Shown one piece after another: positions 1-11,589 of a stretch of 64,000 bases of DNA. Source of the stretch: Bufo bufo (Eukaryota; Chordata; Amphibia; Anura; Bufonidae); the NCBI RefSeq assembly GCF_905171765.1, contig NC_053392.1, positions 110,256,465 through 110,320,464 on the forward strand, written 5' to 3'. The notes under the pieces were generated by a model. The model was given only the letters and a program-made list of their open reading frames with translations. It had not been told where the DNA came from and searched no databases. Both the position numbers and the translations under genes were made by a program. Numbering within the stretch: the first letter of the stretch is position 1; every line of letters starts with the position of its first letter.

Positions 1-690
1 GAATAATGTTAAAAATGAAAATCAGACATCATATAGTACATGACAATACCTTTCTAACAAAGCTAGAACCAGACATGTACCTCTCATGGACCCAGAGATC
101 TCCCCATTCATTGCTCTGGTAGATTTATATCAAGCTGACAGCTCAAGAGGAGTGCTGCAGCTAAGGGGGCGTGTCTCAGCTCTCCCTATAACAACTTAAA
201 GGGGTTCTGCACTTAGTTTTTACTGATAATCTATCCTCTGGATAGATCATCAGCTTCTGATCGGCGGGGGTCCGACACCCGGGACCCCTGCCAATCAGCT
301 GTTTGAGAAGGCAGCGGCGATCCAGCAGCGCCGCGGCCTTCTCACTGTTTACCGCCAGCCCACTGATGTCACGACTAGTATCAACTAGCGTGGGCGGGGC
401 TAAGTTCTGGGATGTCAGACCCCCGCCGATCAGCTGATGATCTATCCAGAGGATAGATCATCAGTTAAATGAAAGTGCAGAACCCCTTTAAGAGGCAGTT
501 GAAATATGAAACTGAGCATGTGCGGCCTTCTTAATGAGTCAGTCAAAGAAATTAGAAATTAAGTGGAACTATACAGAAACATTTTAGTAAATAACTCAGT
601 AGCTGTACCAAATTTTTAATTACATGTAATTACAAAAGTATGCAGATCCAGGTGCCGGTCTGAAAACTGTCGAATATTTTTCGTGGGACA
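1..690. repeat. Degraded MITE-like repeat, split by a second MITE
   Basis: This stretch matches, piece by piece, the more complete repeat at about 46223-46658. Shared blocks include the phrases around catcatatagtaca, ctagatttatatcaagctga, gaggcagttgaa and agaatatttttcgtgggaca. The copy is interrupted at 200-487 by a palindromic element. No gene is seen here. The family is AT-rich and non-coding; its class is not known to me. Confidence 0.6.
200..487. mobile_element. Palindromic MITE with TTAA target duplication
   Basis: The element is 288 bp with terminal inverted repeats beginning AGGGGTTCTGCACTT and ending in the reverse complement. A second inverted block near the ends (gataatctatcctctggata against tatccagaggatagatcat) extends the fold. 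It is flanked by TTAA at 196-199 and 488-491. A TTAA duplication is typical of piggyBac and Kolobok superfamilies. It interrupts the repeat at 1-690; the uninterrupted version is visible near 46455. Confidence 0.75.
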
Positions 691-1910
691 ATTCAGCGCC
701 GTACATGTATGGCAGGAGCTGCACCTGCCCGATCAGCGGCACGGAACAGGAAGTTACTGACATCCAGGCCCCTGCTGCATACGCTGGCATCGGTTAACCC
801 TTTGTATGCCGCTGTCAAAGCTGACTGTGGCATGCAGAGGGTTCGTGGAGAGTACGGGTGACCTCTGCATCCACATCGGACGCTGCAGTGACGGGGACCC
901 GATGGCAGAGAAGGCAGCCCGATGCCTTCCATAGGCATCGGGGCTTGCCTTCTACAGAAGCCTGTGATATCTAGCCCTTAGGCTGGGTCTCACAGGCAGG
1001 CTGTCAGCATAAAAGCTAGCAGCCAGTGCATTACATTACAGAGGGGATTAGACACAGGAAGTTAAAGTCCCAAAGTGGAACAAAAAAAAAAAGTAAAAAA
1101 AAAAGTGTTTTTCATAATTAAAAAAAAGTTTCAAGTAAAAAAAAAAATCCCAAAATAAAACATAAAATTGTAAAAAAAAAGAAAAAAAAAAGGAGAACCA
1201 TACATATTGGGTATTGCCGCGTCTATAACAAACGCCTCTATAAAAATATCACATGATCCACCAAATAAAAACTGTGCAAAAACAATAATTTTCATCTTAC
1301 ATCACAAACAGTGCAACACCAAGCGATCAAAAAGACCCTAGCTAAGACAATCGCCCAAAAAATAAAAAAAAAACTATGCCCCCCAGAATATAGAGACACT
1401 AAAAAATTATTTTTTTCAAGTCATATTTGGTATTGTTGCATCAGTAACAACCTGCTCTATAAAAATACCACATGATCTAACCTGTCAGATGAACTTTGTA
1501 AATAACAAAAAATAAAAATGGTGCCAAAACAGCTATTTTTTGTTACCTTGCCTCAAAAAAAGTATAATATGAAGTAACCAAAAATCATATGTACCCTAAA
1601 ATAGTACCAACAAAACTGCCACCAATGTGACATGGCAACATAAAATTTTCCCAGTGAAATCTGCCCTCCAAAAACCACATGCGCTCCCTTCCTTCTGCAC
1701 CCTGCCGTGTGCCCATACAGCGATTTACGATCACAAATGGGATGTTTCTGTAAACTACAGAATCAGGGTAATAAATATTGAGTTTTGTTTGGCTGTTAAC
1801 CCTTGCTTTGTTACTGGAAAAAATAGATATAAATATGGCTTTTTTATTCCAAAAACGGAGCCACACCTGTCCACAGATTTTGTTGGATAATGCAATCAGT
1901 CATAGTCACG
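680..1910. mobile_element. Partial copy of the large TTAA-element family
   Basis: The sequence follows the order of the complete element at 24437-27631: a GC-rich start, the phrase aagtcccaaagtgg at about 1065, then A-rich segments with tatcacatga, gtgatgtaag-type and ctgtaaactacagaatcaggg phrases. Both termini are missing or unrecognisable. Short open frames at 1585-1890 lie inside the conserved phrase block and are judged non-coding. Confidence 0.55.
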
Positions 1911-2232
1911 TTAAAGGTGTTTAGTTGAAATAGCAGGCACAATCTATGGACAGGTGAGGCACTGTTTCAGAAAGAAAACAGCAGTGATTTACTAATCATG
2001 TATCAGAGAGAGAAAGAGAGAGGCAAAGAGAGAGAGAGAGAGAAAGCCACCAGAGCTAACCAGTTGCTATGTGCCCGAACCATGCTGACACAGGTTGAAA
2101 AGTAATGCTACCTTCCTTTGGAAAGATTCTTAAGCCATTAGTAGAGTTGGTTAATAATAGGGATGAGCGAACCCAAACTGTAAACTTTTTCCCTACAGTC
2201 CATGTTCGGGGTTTAGGCAACTTATGAATTAA

Positions 2233-5163
2233 CCCCTTAAGGACCCTGCCATATTTCACCTTAAGGACACGGCCATTTTTTGCAAATCTGACATGTGTCA
2301 CTTTATGTGGTGATAACTTTAAAACGCTTTTACTTATCCAGGCCATTCTGAGATTGTTTTCTCATCACATATTGTACCGTACTTCATGACAGTGGTAAAA
2401 TTGAGTCAAAAATTTTCATTTTTATTTATAAAAAATACCAATTTACCAAACATTTTGGAAAATTTGCAAATTTGCAAATTTCAATTTCTCGACTTTTAGA
2501 ATATATAGTAATACCTCCAAAAACAGTTATTACTTTACATTCCCCATATGTCTACTTCATGTTTGGATCATTTTGTAAATTACATTTTCTTTTTTGGTGA
2601 TGTTAGAAGGCTTAGTTTAGAAGCAAATCTTAAAATTTTTCAGAAAATTTCCCAAACCACTTTTTAAGGACCAGTTCAGGTCTGAAGTCACTTTGTGAGG
2701 CTTACATAATAGAAACCACTAAAAAATGACCCCATTTTAGAAACTACAACCCTCAAGGTATTCAAAACTGACTTTACAAACGTTGTTAACCCTTTAGGTG
2801 TTCCACAAGAATTAATGGAAAATTGAGATGAAATTTCAGAATTTCACTTTTTTGGCAGATTTTCCAATTTAATCATTTTTTTTCCACTAACAAAGCAAGG
2901 GTTAACAGCGAAACAAAACTCAATATTTACTGCCCTGATTCTGTAGTTTACAGGAAATCCCCATATGTGGTCTTAAACTGCTGTACGGGCACACGGCAGG
3001 GCGCAGAAGGAAAGTAATGCCATATGGTTTTTTGACTCCATGTTCCATTTGAAGCCCCCCTGATGCACCCCTAGAGTAGAAACTCAAAAAAGTGACCCCA
3101 TTTAAGAAACTACACCCCTTAAGGTATTCAAAATTCATTTTACAAACTTTGTTAACCCTTTAGGTGTTCCACAAGAGTTAATGGCAAATGGAGATGACAT
3201 TTCAGAATTTCTATTTTTTGGCAAATTGTTCATTTTAATCCATTTTTAACAGTAACAAAGCAAGGGTTAACAGCCAAACAAAACTCAATATTTATTATCC
3301 TGATTCTGTAGTTTACATAGAATCAGGGTAGTAAATAGAAATTCTGACATTTCATCTCCATTTGCCATTAACTCTTGTGGAACACCTAACGGGTTAACAA
3401 AGTTTGTAAAATCAGTTTTGAATACCTTGAGGGGTGTAGTTTCTTAAATGGGGTCACTTTTTGGGGGATTCTACTCTAGGGGTGCATCAGGGGGGCTTCA
3501 AATGAGACATGGTGTCAAAAAAACAATCCAGCAAAATCTGCCTTCCAATAACCATATGGCATTCCTTTTGTTCTGCGCCCTGCCGTGTGGCCATACAGCA
3601 TTATACAACCACATGTGGGGTGTTTCTGTAAACTACAGAATCAGTGCAATAAATAGAGTTTTATTTGCCTGTTAACTCTTGCTTTGTTACTGGACAAAAT
3701 GGATTAAAATGGAACATTTGCCAAAAAATTGCTGTTTTGGCACCGTTTTAATTTTTTATTTACAACATTGATCTGACAAGTTAAATTATGTGCTATTTTT
3801 ATAGAGCAGGTTGTTATGGACCGGACAATACCAAATATGACTACTACTTTTGTTTTTTTGTTTCAGTTTTACATAATAAAGATTTAATTTATTGTCTCCA
3901 CATTCTAAAAGGCATAGTTTATTTTTTTATTTTTTGGGTGACTGTCTTATTTGGGGGCTCATTTTTTGCTGGATGAGGTGACGGTTTGATTTCCACTATT
4001 TTGGTGTGGATATAACTTTTTGATCGCTTGCTATTACACTTTTTGTGATGTAAGGTGACAAAAAATGGCTTTTTTGACACTGTTTATATTTTTTTTAAAA
4101 TTACGGTGTTAACCTGAGGGGTTCGGTCATGTGGTATTTTTATAGAGCAGGTTCTTACTGATGCAGGGATACCTAATATGTTAATTTTTTTCAGTTTTAC
4201 ACAATAATATCATTTTTGAAACAAAAAAATATATAATTTTAGTGTCTCCATAGTCTGAGAGCCATAGTTTATTTTTTATTTTTTGGGCGATTGTATTAGG
4301 TAGGGGCAAATTTTTTTCAGTATGATGTGATGGTTAGATTGGTACTATTCTGGGGGGCATATGCTTTTTTGATCGCTTGGTGTGAACTTTTAGTGATGTA
4401 AGGTGACAATTTTTTTTTTATTTAGCACAGTTTTTATTTAATTTTTTTGACAGTGTTCATCTGAGGGGCTAGTTCATGTGATATGTTTATAGAGCCAGTC
4501 GATACGGATGCGGCGATACCTAATATGTCTACTTTTCATTTTTTTCCCGATTTTAAAAAACAAAAAAATTTTACTTTATTTGGGGAAAATGTCTTTTTTT
4601 TTTTACTTGAAACTTTAAAAAAAATTGGGGGGAAACTTTTATTTTTTAAACTTTTATTTCACTTTATTTATTGTCCCACTTTGGGACTTCAACTTTTGGG
4701 GGTCTGATCCCCTTTACAATGCATTCCAATACTTCTGTATTGGAATGCATTGGCTGTAAGTGTAATACAGTGTGCATTACACATACAGCTTCCTGCCTGT
4801 GAGATTCAGGGGGCTGGATCTCAGAGGCTCTCCCCCAGAAGGCAGCCCTGATGCCTAAGTAAGGCATCGCGCTGCCTTCCCTGCTATTGGGTCCCCGTCA
4901 CAACAGCACGGGGACACGATGGCAGCTTTGATCCCCGTCCGACATCGCATTTGCCGCGGTCAGCGCTGACCGCGGCACATCAAGGGTTAATGTGCCATCA
5001 TCAGTGATTTCACCGATGCCGGTGCATGCAGCAGGGGTCCAGCTATCAGTAACTGCCAGACCCCTGCCGCCGATCGGGCGGGCACAGCTCCTGCAACCGC
5101 CCGATCACCATGAAGTACATGTGCGTCACGGGTCTTTAGGTCCCGGACAGAAATTACGTACAT
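2233..5163 (-). mobile_element. Large TTAA-type element, inverted relative to the other copies
   Basis: It starts with CCCCTTAAGGACCCTGCC right after a TTAA (2229-2232), which is the reverse complement of the terminus at 27631. The internal phrase blocks (ctgtagtttacagg, gttaacccttt aggtgttcc, cagcttcctgcctgtgag) match 24437-27631 in opposite orientation. The right end is not a clean terminus: copy 2 of the duplication lacks the element, and the join there (gaattactttattatt, near 42700) places the right boundary near 5163. No transposase frame is seen. Confidence 0.7.
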
Positions 5164-5529
5164 GTCATTATTTTCCATTACAACATGGTAATATTTAAAA
5201 ATAACATAATACTTAAGACATAATTCAAAAGGGATACTTTAGAGACCTTTCATTTTGCATACCGTCATAATAGAAGTCTATGGGAGCATAACTAGTTACA
5301 GTTGTCTTGTCACTTTTCTACCTTGTGGTCAAATCTCTTGGTTACTCAATTATGGTCCTTAAAAATACTTGGGAAATGGGGCCCTGATGCAGATTTTGCA
5401 TTGGGGCTCTGCTTCTCTGAACAACTTGAGTTCCTTGTATTTTTTTTATAGATTGTTGTAATAATGTACACATTGTAATACATTATACAAATCACACAAC
5501 TTAACTAGTCTGTTTCTCTTATCTTTTAG
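5164..5529 (+). other. Intron sequence upstream of exon 1a
   Basis: The stretch aligns with 43653-43971 of the second copy after the boundary ATAACATAATACTTAAG. It ends in a pyrimidine-rich tract and the acceptor TTATCTTTTAG at 5528-5529. No open reading frame of interest is present, and no upstream non-coding exon could be recognised. Confidence 0.6.
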
Positions 5530-5993
5530 GCTTGTCCACATAATAACAAGACATGTTGAAAGTCATGAAGATCGCTTGTTTACTTTTTATGTGTGCAATG
5601 GTAGGATTTGTCATGAAAACAGTCAGCAGATCATATCAAAAAGAAATTGATATAAGTGATTCATCTGATATGCTTGTTCATCCCCCAAATGGCATTAACA
5701 TAAATCTCACAAATATACTCAGTGGTGGAAATGGAATCCTTTTTGTAGAAACAACAGACAGAATGGAGCCACCATCCTTGGTCTTATGTGCAATTGAATC
5801 AGCAGCTCGAGTGTATCATGATCGACCAATACTCTACTTTATGAAGGGGCTGCATGATATAGAAACAGAAGAAGATGTGAACAGAACCAGGAATCTTTTT
5901 CCGGCTCTCTCGTCTTTTGATAATGTCTATATACTGCCTCTGAGACTTAAAGAATTGTTTAATAATACACCTCTTCAATCATGGTATGAAAAG
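5530..5993 (+). CDS. A4GNT-like: A4GNT-like glycosyltransferase, first coding exon, copy a
   Basis: The exon begins after a TCTTTTAG acceptor; ATG is at 5553 and 147 codons run to AAG at 5993. The donor GTATGT follows in phase 0, so the nominal open frame ends at 6011 inside the intron. The product looks like the N-terminal half of an alpha-1,4-N-acetylglucosaminyltransferase (alpha-1,4-glycosyltransferase family, type II Golgi membrane protein). It has a short cytosolic tail, a hydrophobic anchor at about residues 7-21, a stem, then the start of the lumenal domain with GILFVETTDR and CAIESAAR. Family members add GlcNAc in alpha-1,4 linkage to O-glycans. It differs from copy b at 13 of 441 bases by my count (9 amino acids, seven of them in residues 5-33). 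No second exon of its own is seen before copy b, so it would have to splice to 53717. A4GALT is the alternative family name, but its coding region is usually one exon. Confidence 0.8.
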
Positions 5994-6405
5994 GTATGTA
6001 GAATTTATTAAAATATATGAATGTAAATGTTACAAACAAAACATAATAATTTTCAATGAACTTGCATCTTATATGTAAGAGTGTTTCTCTGACAGATTCT
6101 GCTAACATTTTGATCACTTTTTATTCAATCTTTTGTGGGAGGTGGTGACCAAAAAATGGCCAATCAGCAATTTTAAACTTTTTCCACCTTTATTAATTTG
6201 CCATATGGGATAAATATGTTTCATATTTTAATAGAACAGGGATTTTCTGTTCACATAGCCTTATGATGGCTTATTTGTTCTGAAACAAGTTGTAATTTCT
6301 AAAGACACCATTTATGGTTGCATACAATTTAGTGGGAAGCAGAAAAAAATTAAATTTACCTGTTACCCTTATTCTCCAGGTCAGTACGATTACAACGATA
6401 CCATA
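5994..6405 (+). other. Intron after exon 1a
   Basis: This block aligns with 44436-44865 with clearly more differences than the exons show (roughly 9 percent over the first 150 bases by eye). It contains gene-flank sequence up to the CCATA target site at 6401-6405. No other feature is seen. Confidence 0.6.
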
Positions 6406-7349
6406 TGTGGCAAAACCATCCTCGCCACTGGGTGGTGGAGAAGCCTGGTTGCCAGCCTCTTGCCCCAGGATTATGAGCCCTCTCATCAGCCCATGCTAAA
6501 CTTAAACCCCATGGCGATTTGACTGTGTTTGTGGCATCTGAGCGCTGTTTGGATATATTGAGCGCTCAGATCCAAGCCATCTGGGGATAAGTTGAATGTG
6601 GGGGTTCTTTTCAGGTTGATAGGAGTTATGTATTTTTGTGTTGTTTTGCTGTTGTGAATAGAGGTATTTTCTGTACCTAGTTGGTTTACCACACCCAGTT
6701 AAGCCAATTATTTCACACAGCCTAACTCTGTAAAAACTGGTTTTGGGCAGAAAAGTCATGCTTCCTTTGTTCACAAAGGACTTTTACTAACTTTTGAACC
6801 CCTGGTCTATTTCATGCCATTTTTGAATATGTTAAATGTCTATGTTACTGTAATGGTTGGGACATTGTATATTTGAATAGTGATGTCTGTCCTATTGTCT
6901 CCACGTGTGTATTGGCAATTTCCCTTTGTCCTGAAAGATAATTGAATTACTCCTCGGTTGTCTCCAGGACAGAAGACATTGTGTATTCTCCTGCCTGTGA
7001 TAATTACATCAACCCATTGTGTAAGGTAATTGTATCACAGGCAGAGGGGAGGATTTTATATGGGAGTGTTTTACTGTATTGTACGTGTTTATTGGTTGCT
7101 TTTACAAAACCCTAGGGGTGGTACTAATGTGTAACAATGTTATATAAGAACAATAAACACACAGCTCTGCCTGTCCACTGCTTGACCCTCAACACGGAGC
7201 CTCGTCTCGTTCTTGGGGGATTCACTGTATGCTGTTAGAGACTGATTGCTAGGAGTGTAAGCCGCTTGGGTGCATTTCCTATTCGTCTGCTAGCAGCTAT
7301 TCGTGAGGTTCCGTTCGGAGTTTGGAGCATTCCCTTGTATTCCGTTACA
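6406..7349 (+). mobile_element. Solo LTR with 5-bp target duplication
   Basis: The 944-bp element starts TGTGGCAAAACC and ends CCGTTACA, so it has TG...CA ends, and is flanked by CCATA (6401-6405 and 7350-7354). The empty site GTACCATACTTGC is intact at 44864-44874 in the duplicated copy. Internal blocks (ccacgtgtgtattggc, ataattgaattactcctc) match, in reverse orientation, the LTR at 51622-52501, so both belong to one retroelement family. No internal coding region is left, as expected after LTR-LTR recombination. Confidence 0.85.
7140..7157 (+). promoter_or_regulatory. LTR TATA box and overlapping AATAAA signal
   Basis: TATATAAG at 7140-7148 is followed at once by AATAAA at 7152-7157, with an inverted CCAAT (ATTGG) at 7091-7095. 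This is the usual U3/R layout of an LTR promoter and polyadenylation signal. Activity is unknown. Confidence 0.55.
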
Positions 7350-8000
7350 CCATACTTGCATAGTTTTTTTTTGTATGTTTCAATACTGAAAATAAAATGA
7401 AACACCTTGCAAAAACATTTTTTTTCATCACCATATTCTGGCCCCTATAACTGTTTTGTAGTAATGTGTACGGAGCTGTGTGAGGGCTAATTTTTTGCTG
7501 GGCAATCTGTACTTTTCAGTGATACTAATTTGAAGTGTGTAACTTTTTAATCATGTTTTCTAAGAAAAATTGCAAAAAATTTATGACAAAAAATGGCAGT
7601 CAGGCACGTGGCCCTGAGACTGGTGAGGGTGATAGTGACGTGCAGACAGTAGTGGATGAGGATGTAGCCGATCGCACGTGGAATCTGGTTGAAGAGGGGG
7701 CTTCATCATCATCAGGAGAAGAGTGTGTAAGCTTGTGCATGAGGCAGCGCCTGTGCCATCAGGGTGGTAGCGTGGTCGTGAATCAGCAGGCTGGCAGCAG
7801 TGTGAGATCTGTAGCCAAATGTGCCCTGAGTAGATCACCTGGAAAGAAGTAGCAGTGCACAGGTTCACGGAGGCAGCGGTAGAAGACAGTCAGCATAGGT
7901 TGGTGGGGTGAAAATGCCATACTCAGTGGTGTGGGAATTTTTCATCAAGCCTCATGCGATTCCCACCCTCACCACTCTGTGACTGACTACTATGTTGACT

Positions 8001-9064
8001 CAAAAAAAAAAAAAATGTAAAAAAAAAAAAGGGGTAGTGACGTTTTAAAACCTAACTTTTAATAGGATAGTTATAAATCCCACCTGGGAAAAGGACCCCT
8101 ACCTGACAAACAAAACATAGACACAAAAGAACAGGGAACCTGGTGTGACAGGTACACCCAATGGTCAAATAAACAGGCACGTCCCGGGATGGAGCGGGAC
8201 GTGAGTGCTTGACCAGTAAACGTAAGCAAGCAAGATAGCACTAATACTGAAGACCGTGGCTTGTGCCGTGGTCTATAAACATGCCAGGGAGGCAAGAAAG
8301 AAAGGGTAGGTCTTACCGGTGGATGGGCAAGAGGACCAGCCGGTCCAGTGCCCTTAGGGGAGATGTTCGCACGTGTGAATGCGTCCCTTAGTGCCGGATG
8401 ATGGTCACTTAGTGCAGGAGGGCCACAGGGAAGAAACTGTCCCTGATGTTGCCCTACTTGGCCTAAAGCTGCCCTAAAGTGCCTTCTAATACGGGGTCCA
8501 ATCCCCGCAAGGGGTGGCCCCGTCCGGAACCTAGCCCTAAAAACAGTGACCCTAGATAGCCCTTGCGGGGATTGGAACCCGTATTAGCAGGCACTTTAAG
8601 GCAGCTTTAGGCCAAGTAGGGCAACACCAGGGACAGTTTCTTCCCTGTGGCCCTCCTGCACTAAGTGACCATCATCCGGCACTAAGGGACGCATTCACAC
8701 GTGCGAACATCTCCCCTAAGGGCACTGGACCGGCTGGTCCTCTTGCCCATCCACCGGTAAGACCTACCCTTTCTTTCTTGCCTCCCTGGCATGTTTATAG
8801 ACCACGGCACAAGCCACGGTCTTCAGTATTAGTGCTATCTTGCTTGCTTACGTTTACTGGTCAAGCACTCACGTCCCGCTCCATCCCGGGACGTGCCTGT
8901 TTATTTGACCATTGGGTGTACCTGTCACACCAGGTCCCCTGTTCTTTTGTGTCTATGTTTTGTTTGTCAGGTAGGGGTCCTTTTCCCAGGTGGGATTTAT
9001 AACTATCCTATTAAAAGTTAGGTTTTAAAACGTCACTACCCCTTTTTTTTTTTTACATTTTTTC
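8001..9064. repeat. 1-kb near-perfect inverted repeat (foldback)
   Basis: Arms of about 510 bp (8001-8513 and 8560-9064) are almost identical inverted copies around a 46-bp centre. The outer ends are A-runs and T-runs with the same ATGTAAAA / TTTTACAT punctuation. Each arm encodes the same 74-codon frame (8071-8295 on - and 8778-9002 on +), which is a consequence of the symmetry and not evidence of a gene. Only isolated mismatches are seen, for example near 8130 vs 8937. Confidence 0.85.
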
Positions 9065-9184
9065 TGTCTATTTACGAGTAGTCTATTTTGGGGGGTGCCC
9101 TTGCAATATACCCCAAGGGACCACCCTTTATTATATTTCACTATGTTGACTCCTTATGCGATTTTTCATGCAATTCCCAACCTC

Positions 9185-9410
9185 AGACTCTGTAACTGGG
9201 CCACTGTGTTGACTCCTCTTGCGGCTGCCACTTCAACACTGTGTAACTGGGTTACTATGTTGACCCCTTATGTGGTTGTCACCTCACCACTGTGTCACTG
9301 GGCCACTGTGTTGACGCCTTATGTGGTTGCCACCCCCCAATAATGTAACTGGGCCACTGTGTTGACTCCTCATGCGGTTGCCACCCTCCCCACTCTATGA
9401 CGGGGCCACC
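9185..9410. repeat. 51-bp minisatellite, about 4.4 copies
   Basis: Units of the form ctgtgtaactgggccac ... gttgactccttatg ... ggttgccacc recur every 51 bp. The period is a multiple of three, which explains the spurious open frame at 9095-9343. Confidence 0.75.
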
Positions 9411-9575
9411 ATTTTCCCTGTTTGGCCTTGTTGAGATCACCATTTATTGTACCCTTTTCTGATCTGCCAGTACGGAAAAATAAGAAACACAACGGATCCT
9501 GTCTTTGGAGTAGCCATAAGGCCTGTATCACACAGTCCCTATTTTGAATGAGGATATGCTCATGAATTGGAAGCT

Positions 9576-10015
9576 AAAAGCAGGAGTGAGTACATGATGC
9601 AAACTTTCGAATCACGTGTCATCTCTGTTTTTGTTTTTTGTTTTTTGGCCTTAGCAATATTAATGGATTACTGACCAAATGCTGACCATGTGAGGCGGAT
9701 CCTCAAAAGACAGAATCCTTTTTTTTTTTTTTTTCATTGGGGTTGTTTTTATGACAGATGAGAAGAAGGGCAAACTAAACAGTGACTTCAGCACAAACTT
9801 ACTGCTGCTGATGCCCTGTCCACTCGGCTATCTAGGCACTACTTACTTGTATCAGGATGTAACAGAACAGGTTCTGTTGAAATCTATGTGGAATCAGCTG
9901 ACGACGGTGTAAAAGTTGAATCTTTGGCCTCTGCATGTTTCTTTATACCTGACGCTAACATTGACCTGTAAGGCTGAGTTCACACTTTATGTATTTGGTC
10001 AGTTTTGGCCCCTTA
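9576..10015. other. Duplicated intron block
   Basis: Ordinary non-coding sequence that aligns with 44876-45280. It ends at the TTA target site of the next MITE. Nothing else is seen. Confidence 0.6.
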
Positions 10016-11380
10016 GGCCTCATGCACACGACTGTATTTTTTTGCGGTCCGCAAAACGGGGTTCCGTTTTTCCGTGATCCGTGACCGTTTTTTCGTCCGT
10101 GGGTCTTCCTTGATTTTTGGAGGATCCACGGACATGAAAAAAAAGTCGTTTTGGTGTCCGCCCGGCCGTGCGGAGCCAAACGGATCCGTCCTGAATTACA
10201 ATGCAAGTCAATGGGGACGGATCCGTTTGACGTTGACACAATATGGTGCAATTTCAAACGGATCCGTCCCCTATTGACTTTCAATGTAAAGTCAGGAGTT
10301 AATATACCATCGGATCAGAGTTTTCTCCAATCCGATGGTATATTTTAACTTGAAGCGTCCCCATCACCATGGGAACGCCTCTATGTTAGAATATACCGTC
10401 GGATTTGAGTTACATCGTGAAACTCAAATCCGACAGTATATTCTAACACAGAGGCGTTCCCATGGTGATGGGGACGCTTCAGGTTAGAATATACTAAAAG
10501 AACTGTGTACATGACTGCCCCCTGCTGCCTGGCAGGTGCTGCCCGGCAGCAGGGGGCAGCCCCCCCCTGTAGTTAACACATTGGTGGCCAGTGCGGCCGC
10601 CCCCCCCCTCCCCTGTAGTTAACTCATTGGTGGCCAGTGGGCCCCCCCTCCCTCCCCTGTAGTTAACTCGTTGGTGGCCAGTGGGCCCTCTCCCCTCCCT
10701 CCCCCTCCTAATTAAAATCTCCCCCCCTATCATTGGTGGCAGCGGAGAGTACCGATCGGAGTCCCAGTTTAATCTCTGGGGCTCCGATCGGTAACCATGG
10801 CAACCAGGACGCTACTGCAGTCCCGGTTGCCATGGTTACTTAGCAATTTGTAGAACCATTATACTTACCTGCAAGCTGCGATGTCTGCGTCCGGCCGGGA
10901 GCTCCTCCTACTGGTAAGTGACATGACCTGGCAGCAGGGGGCAGTCATGTACACAGTTCTTTTAGTATATTCTAACCTGAAGCGTCCCCATCACCATGGG
11001 AACGCCTCTGTGTTAGAATATACTGTCGGTTCTGAGTTTTCACAAGTGAAAACTCAGCTCTAAAAAAGCTTTTATGCAGACGGATCTTCGGATCTGTCTG
11101 TATAAAAGTAACCTACGGCCATGGATGCCAATCTTGTGTGCATCCATGTTCTTTCACGGACCCATTTACTTGAATGGGTCCGTGAACCGTTGTCCGTCAA
11201 AAAAATAGGACAGGTCTTATTTTTTTGACGGACAGGATACACGGATCACGGTCTCGGCTGCAAAACGGTGCATTTTACGATTTTTCTACGGACCCATTGA
11301 AAGTCAATGGGTCCACGAAAAAAAAAACTGAAAACGGCACAACGGCCACGGATGCACACAACGGTCGTGTGCATGAGGCC
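10016..11380. mobile_element. Composite MITE with TTA target duplication
   Basis: Termini GGCCTCATGCACACGAC and its reverse complement GTCGTGTGCATGAGGCC are flanked by TTA (10013-10015, 11381-11383). The empty locus is at about 45280 in copy 2. Subterminal sequence also pairs (ccgcaaaacgg, gacggacaa). TTA duplications suggest the PIF/Harbinger group. The 1365-bp length reflects internal insertions: an inner palindrome at 10340-10490, a GC-rich tandem block at 10560-10690 (gtagttaactcattggtggccag units), and a second partial palindrome copy at 10955-11035. Confidence 0.75.
10338..10490. repeat. Inner hairpin nested in the TTA MITE
   Basis: The block gaacgcctctatgttagaatat reappears inverted as atattctaacacagaggcgttc around a short loop near 10418. 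A third, partial copy lies at 10960-11035. This looks like a separate small foldback element that landed in the MITE. Confidence 0.6.
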
Positions 11381-11589
11381 TTAACTGACTAAAGAAATGA
11401 ACTATGAAGCGATTCTAAGAGTGACGCCTGTAATCTGCCAGTCATACAGACGCAAAGTAACTATTTCACTACTACAGTGGACTACCTATGCATGTCCCTG
11501 CAAGGCACAGTGTTCTACTCCAATATACAGGCTCTCTGCAGCTGGGAAATAGCAGTTTTTTAACGCGATTTATTACAAATAAATTTGGA

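Larger units (their letters stand above)
7355..9575. other. Insertion block present only in duplication copy 1
   Basis: The joined flanks (cttgca at 7356-7360 and ggagtgag at 9578) are contiguous in copy 2 at 44871-44882, so this block was inserted in copy 1 or deleted from copy 2. It holds a 106-codon frame at 7535-7852 rich in acidic and Ser residues, which resembles the low-complexity N-terminus of the hAT transposases here but has no diagnostic motif. It also holds a 1-kb foldback and a 51-bp minisatellite. It may be a decayed hAT-type non-autonomous element. Confidence 0.45.

Noticed and set aside
5994..6011. Extension of exon 1a to the stop at 6011 as a short 152-residue protein
   Set aside because: The last codons read through a canonical GTATGT donor; the same happens in exon 1b, and the downstream exon joins in phase.
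8071..9002. Two identical 74-residue proteins on opposite strands
   Set aside because: They are mirror images in the arms of a perfect inverted repeat and show no domain.
10494..10733. Gly-rich frame on - (RGGRGGP repeats)
   Set aside because: Product of a GC-rich minisatellite inside the TTA MITE.
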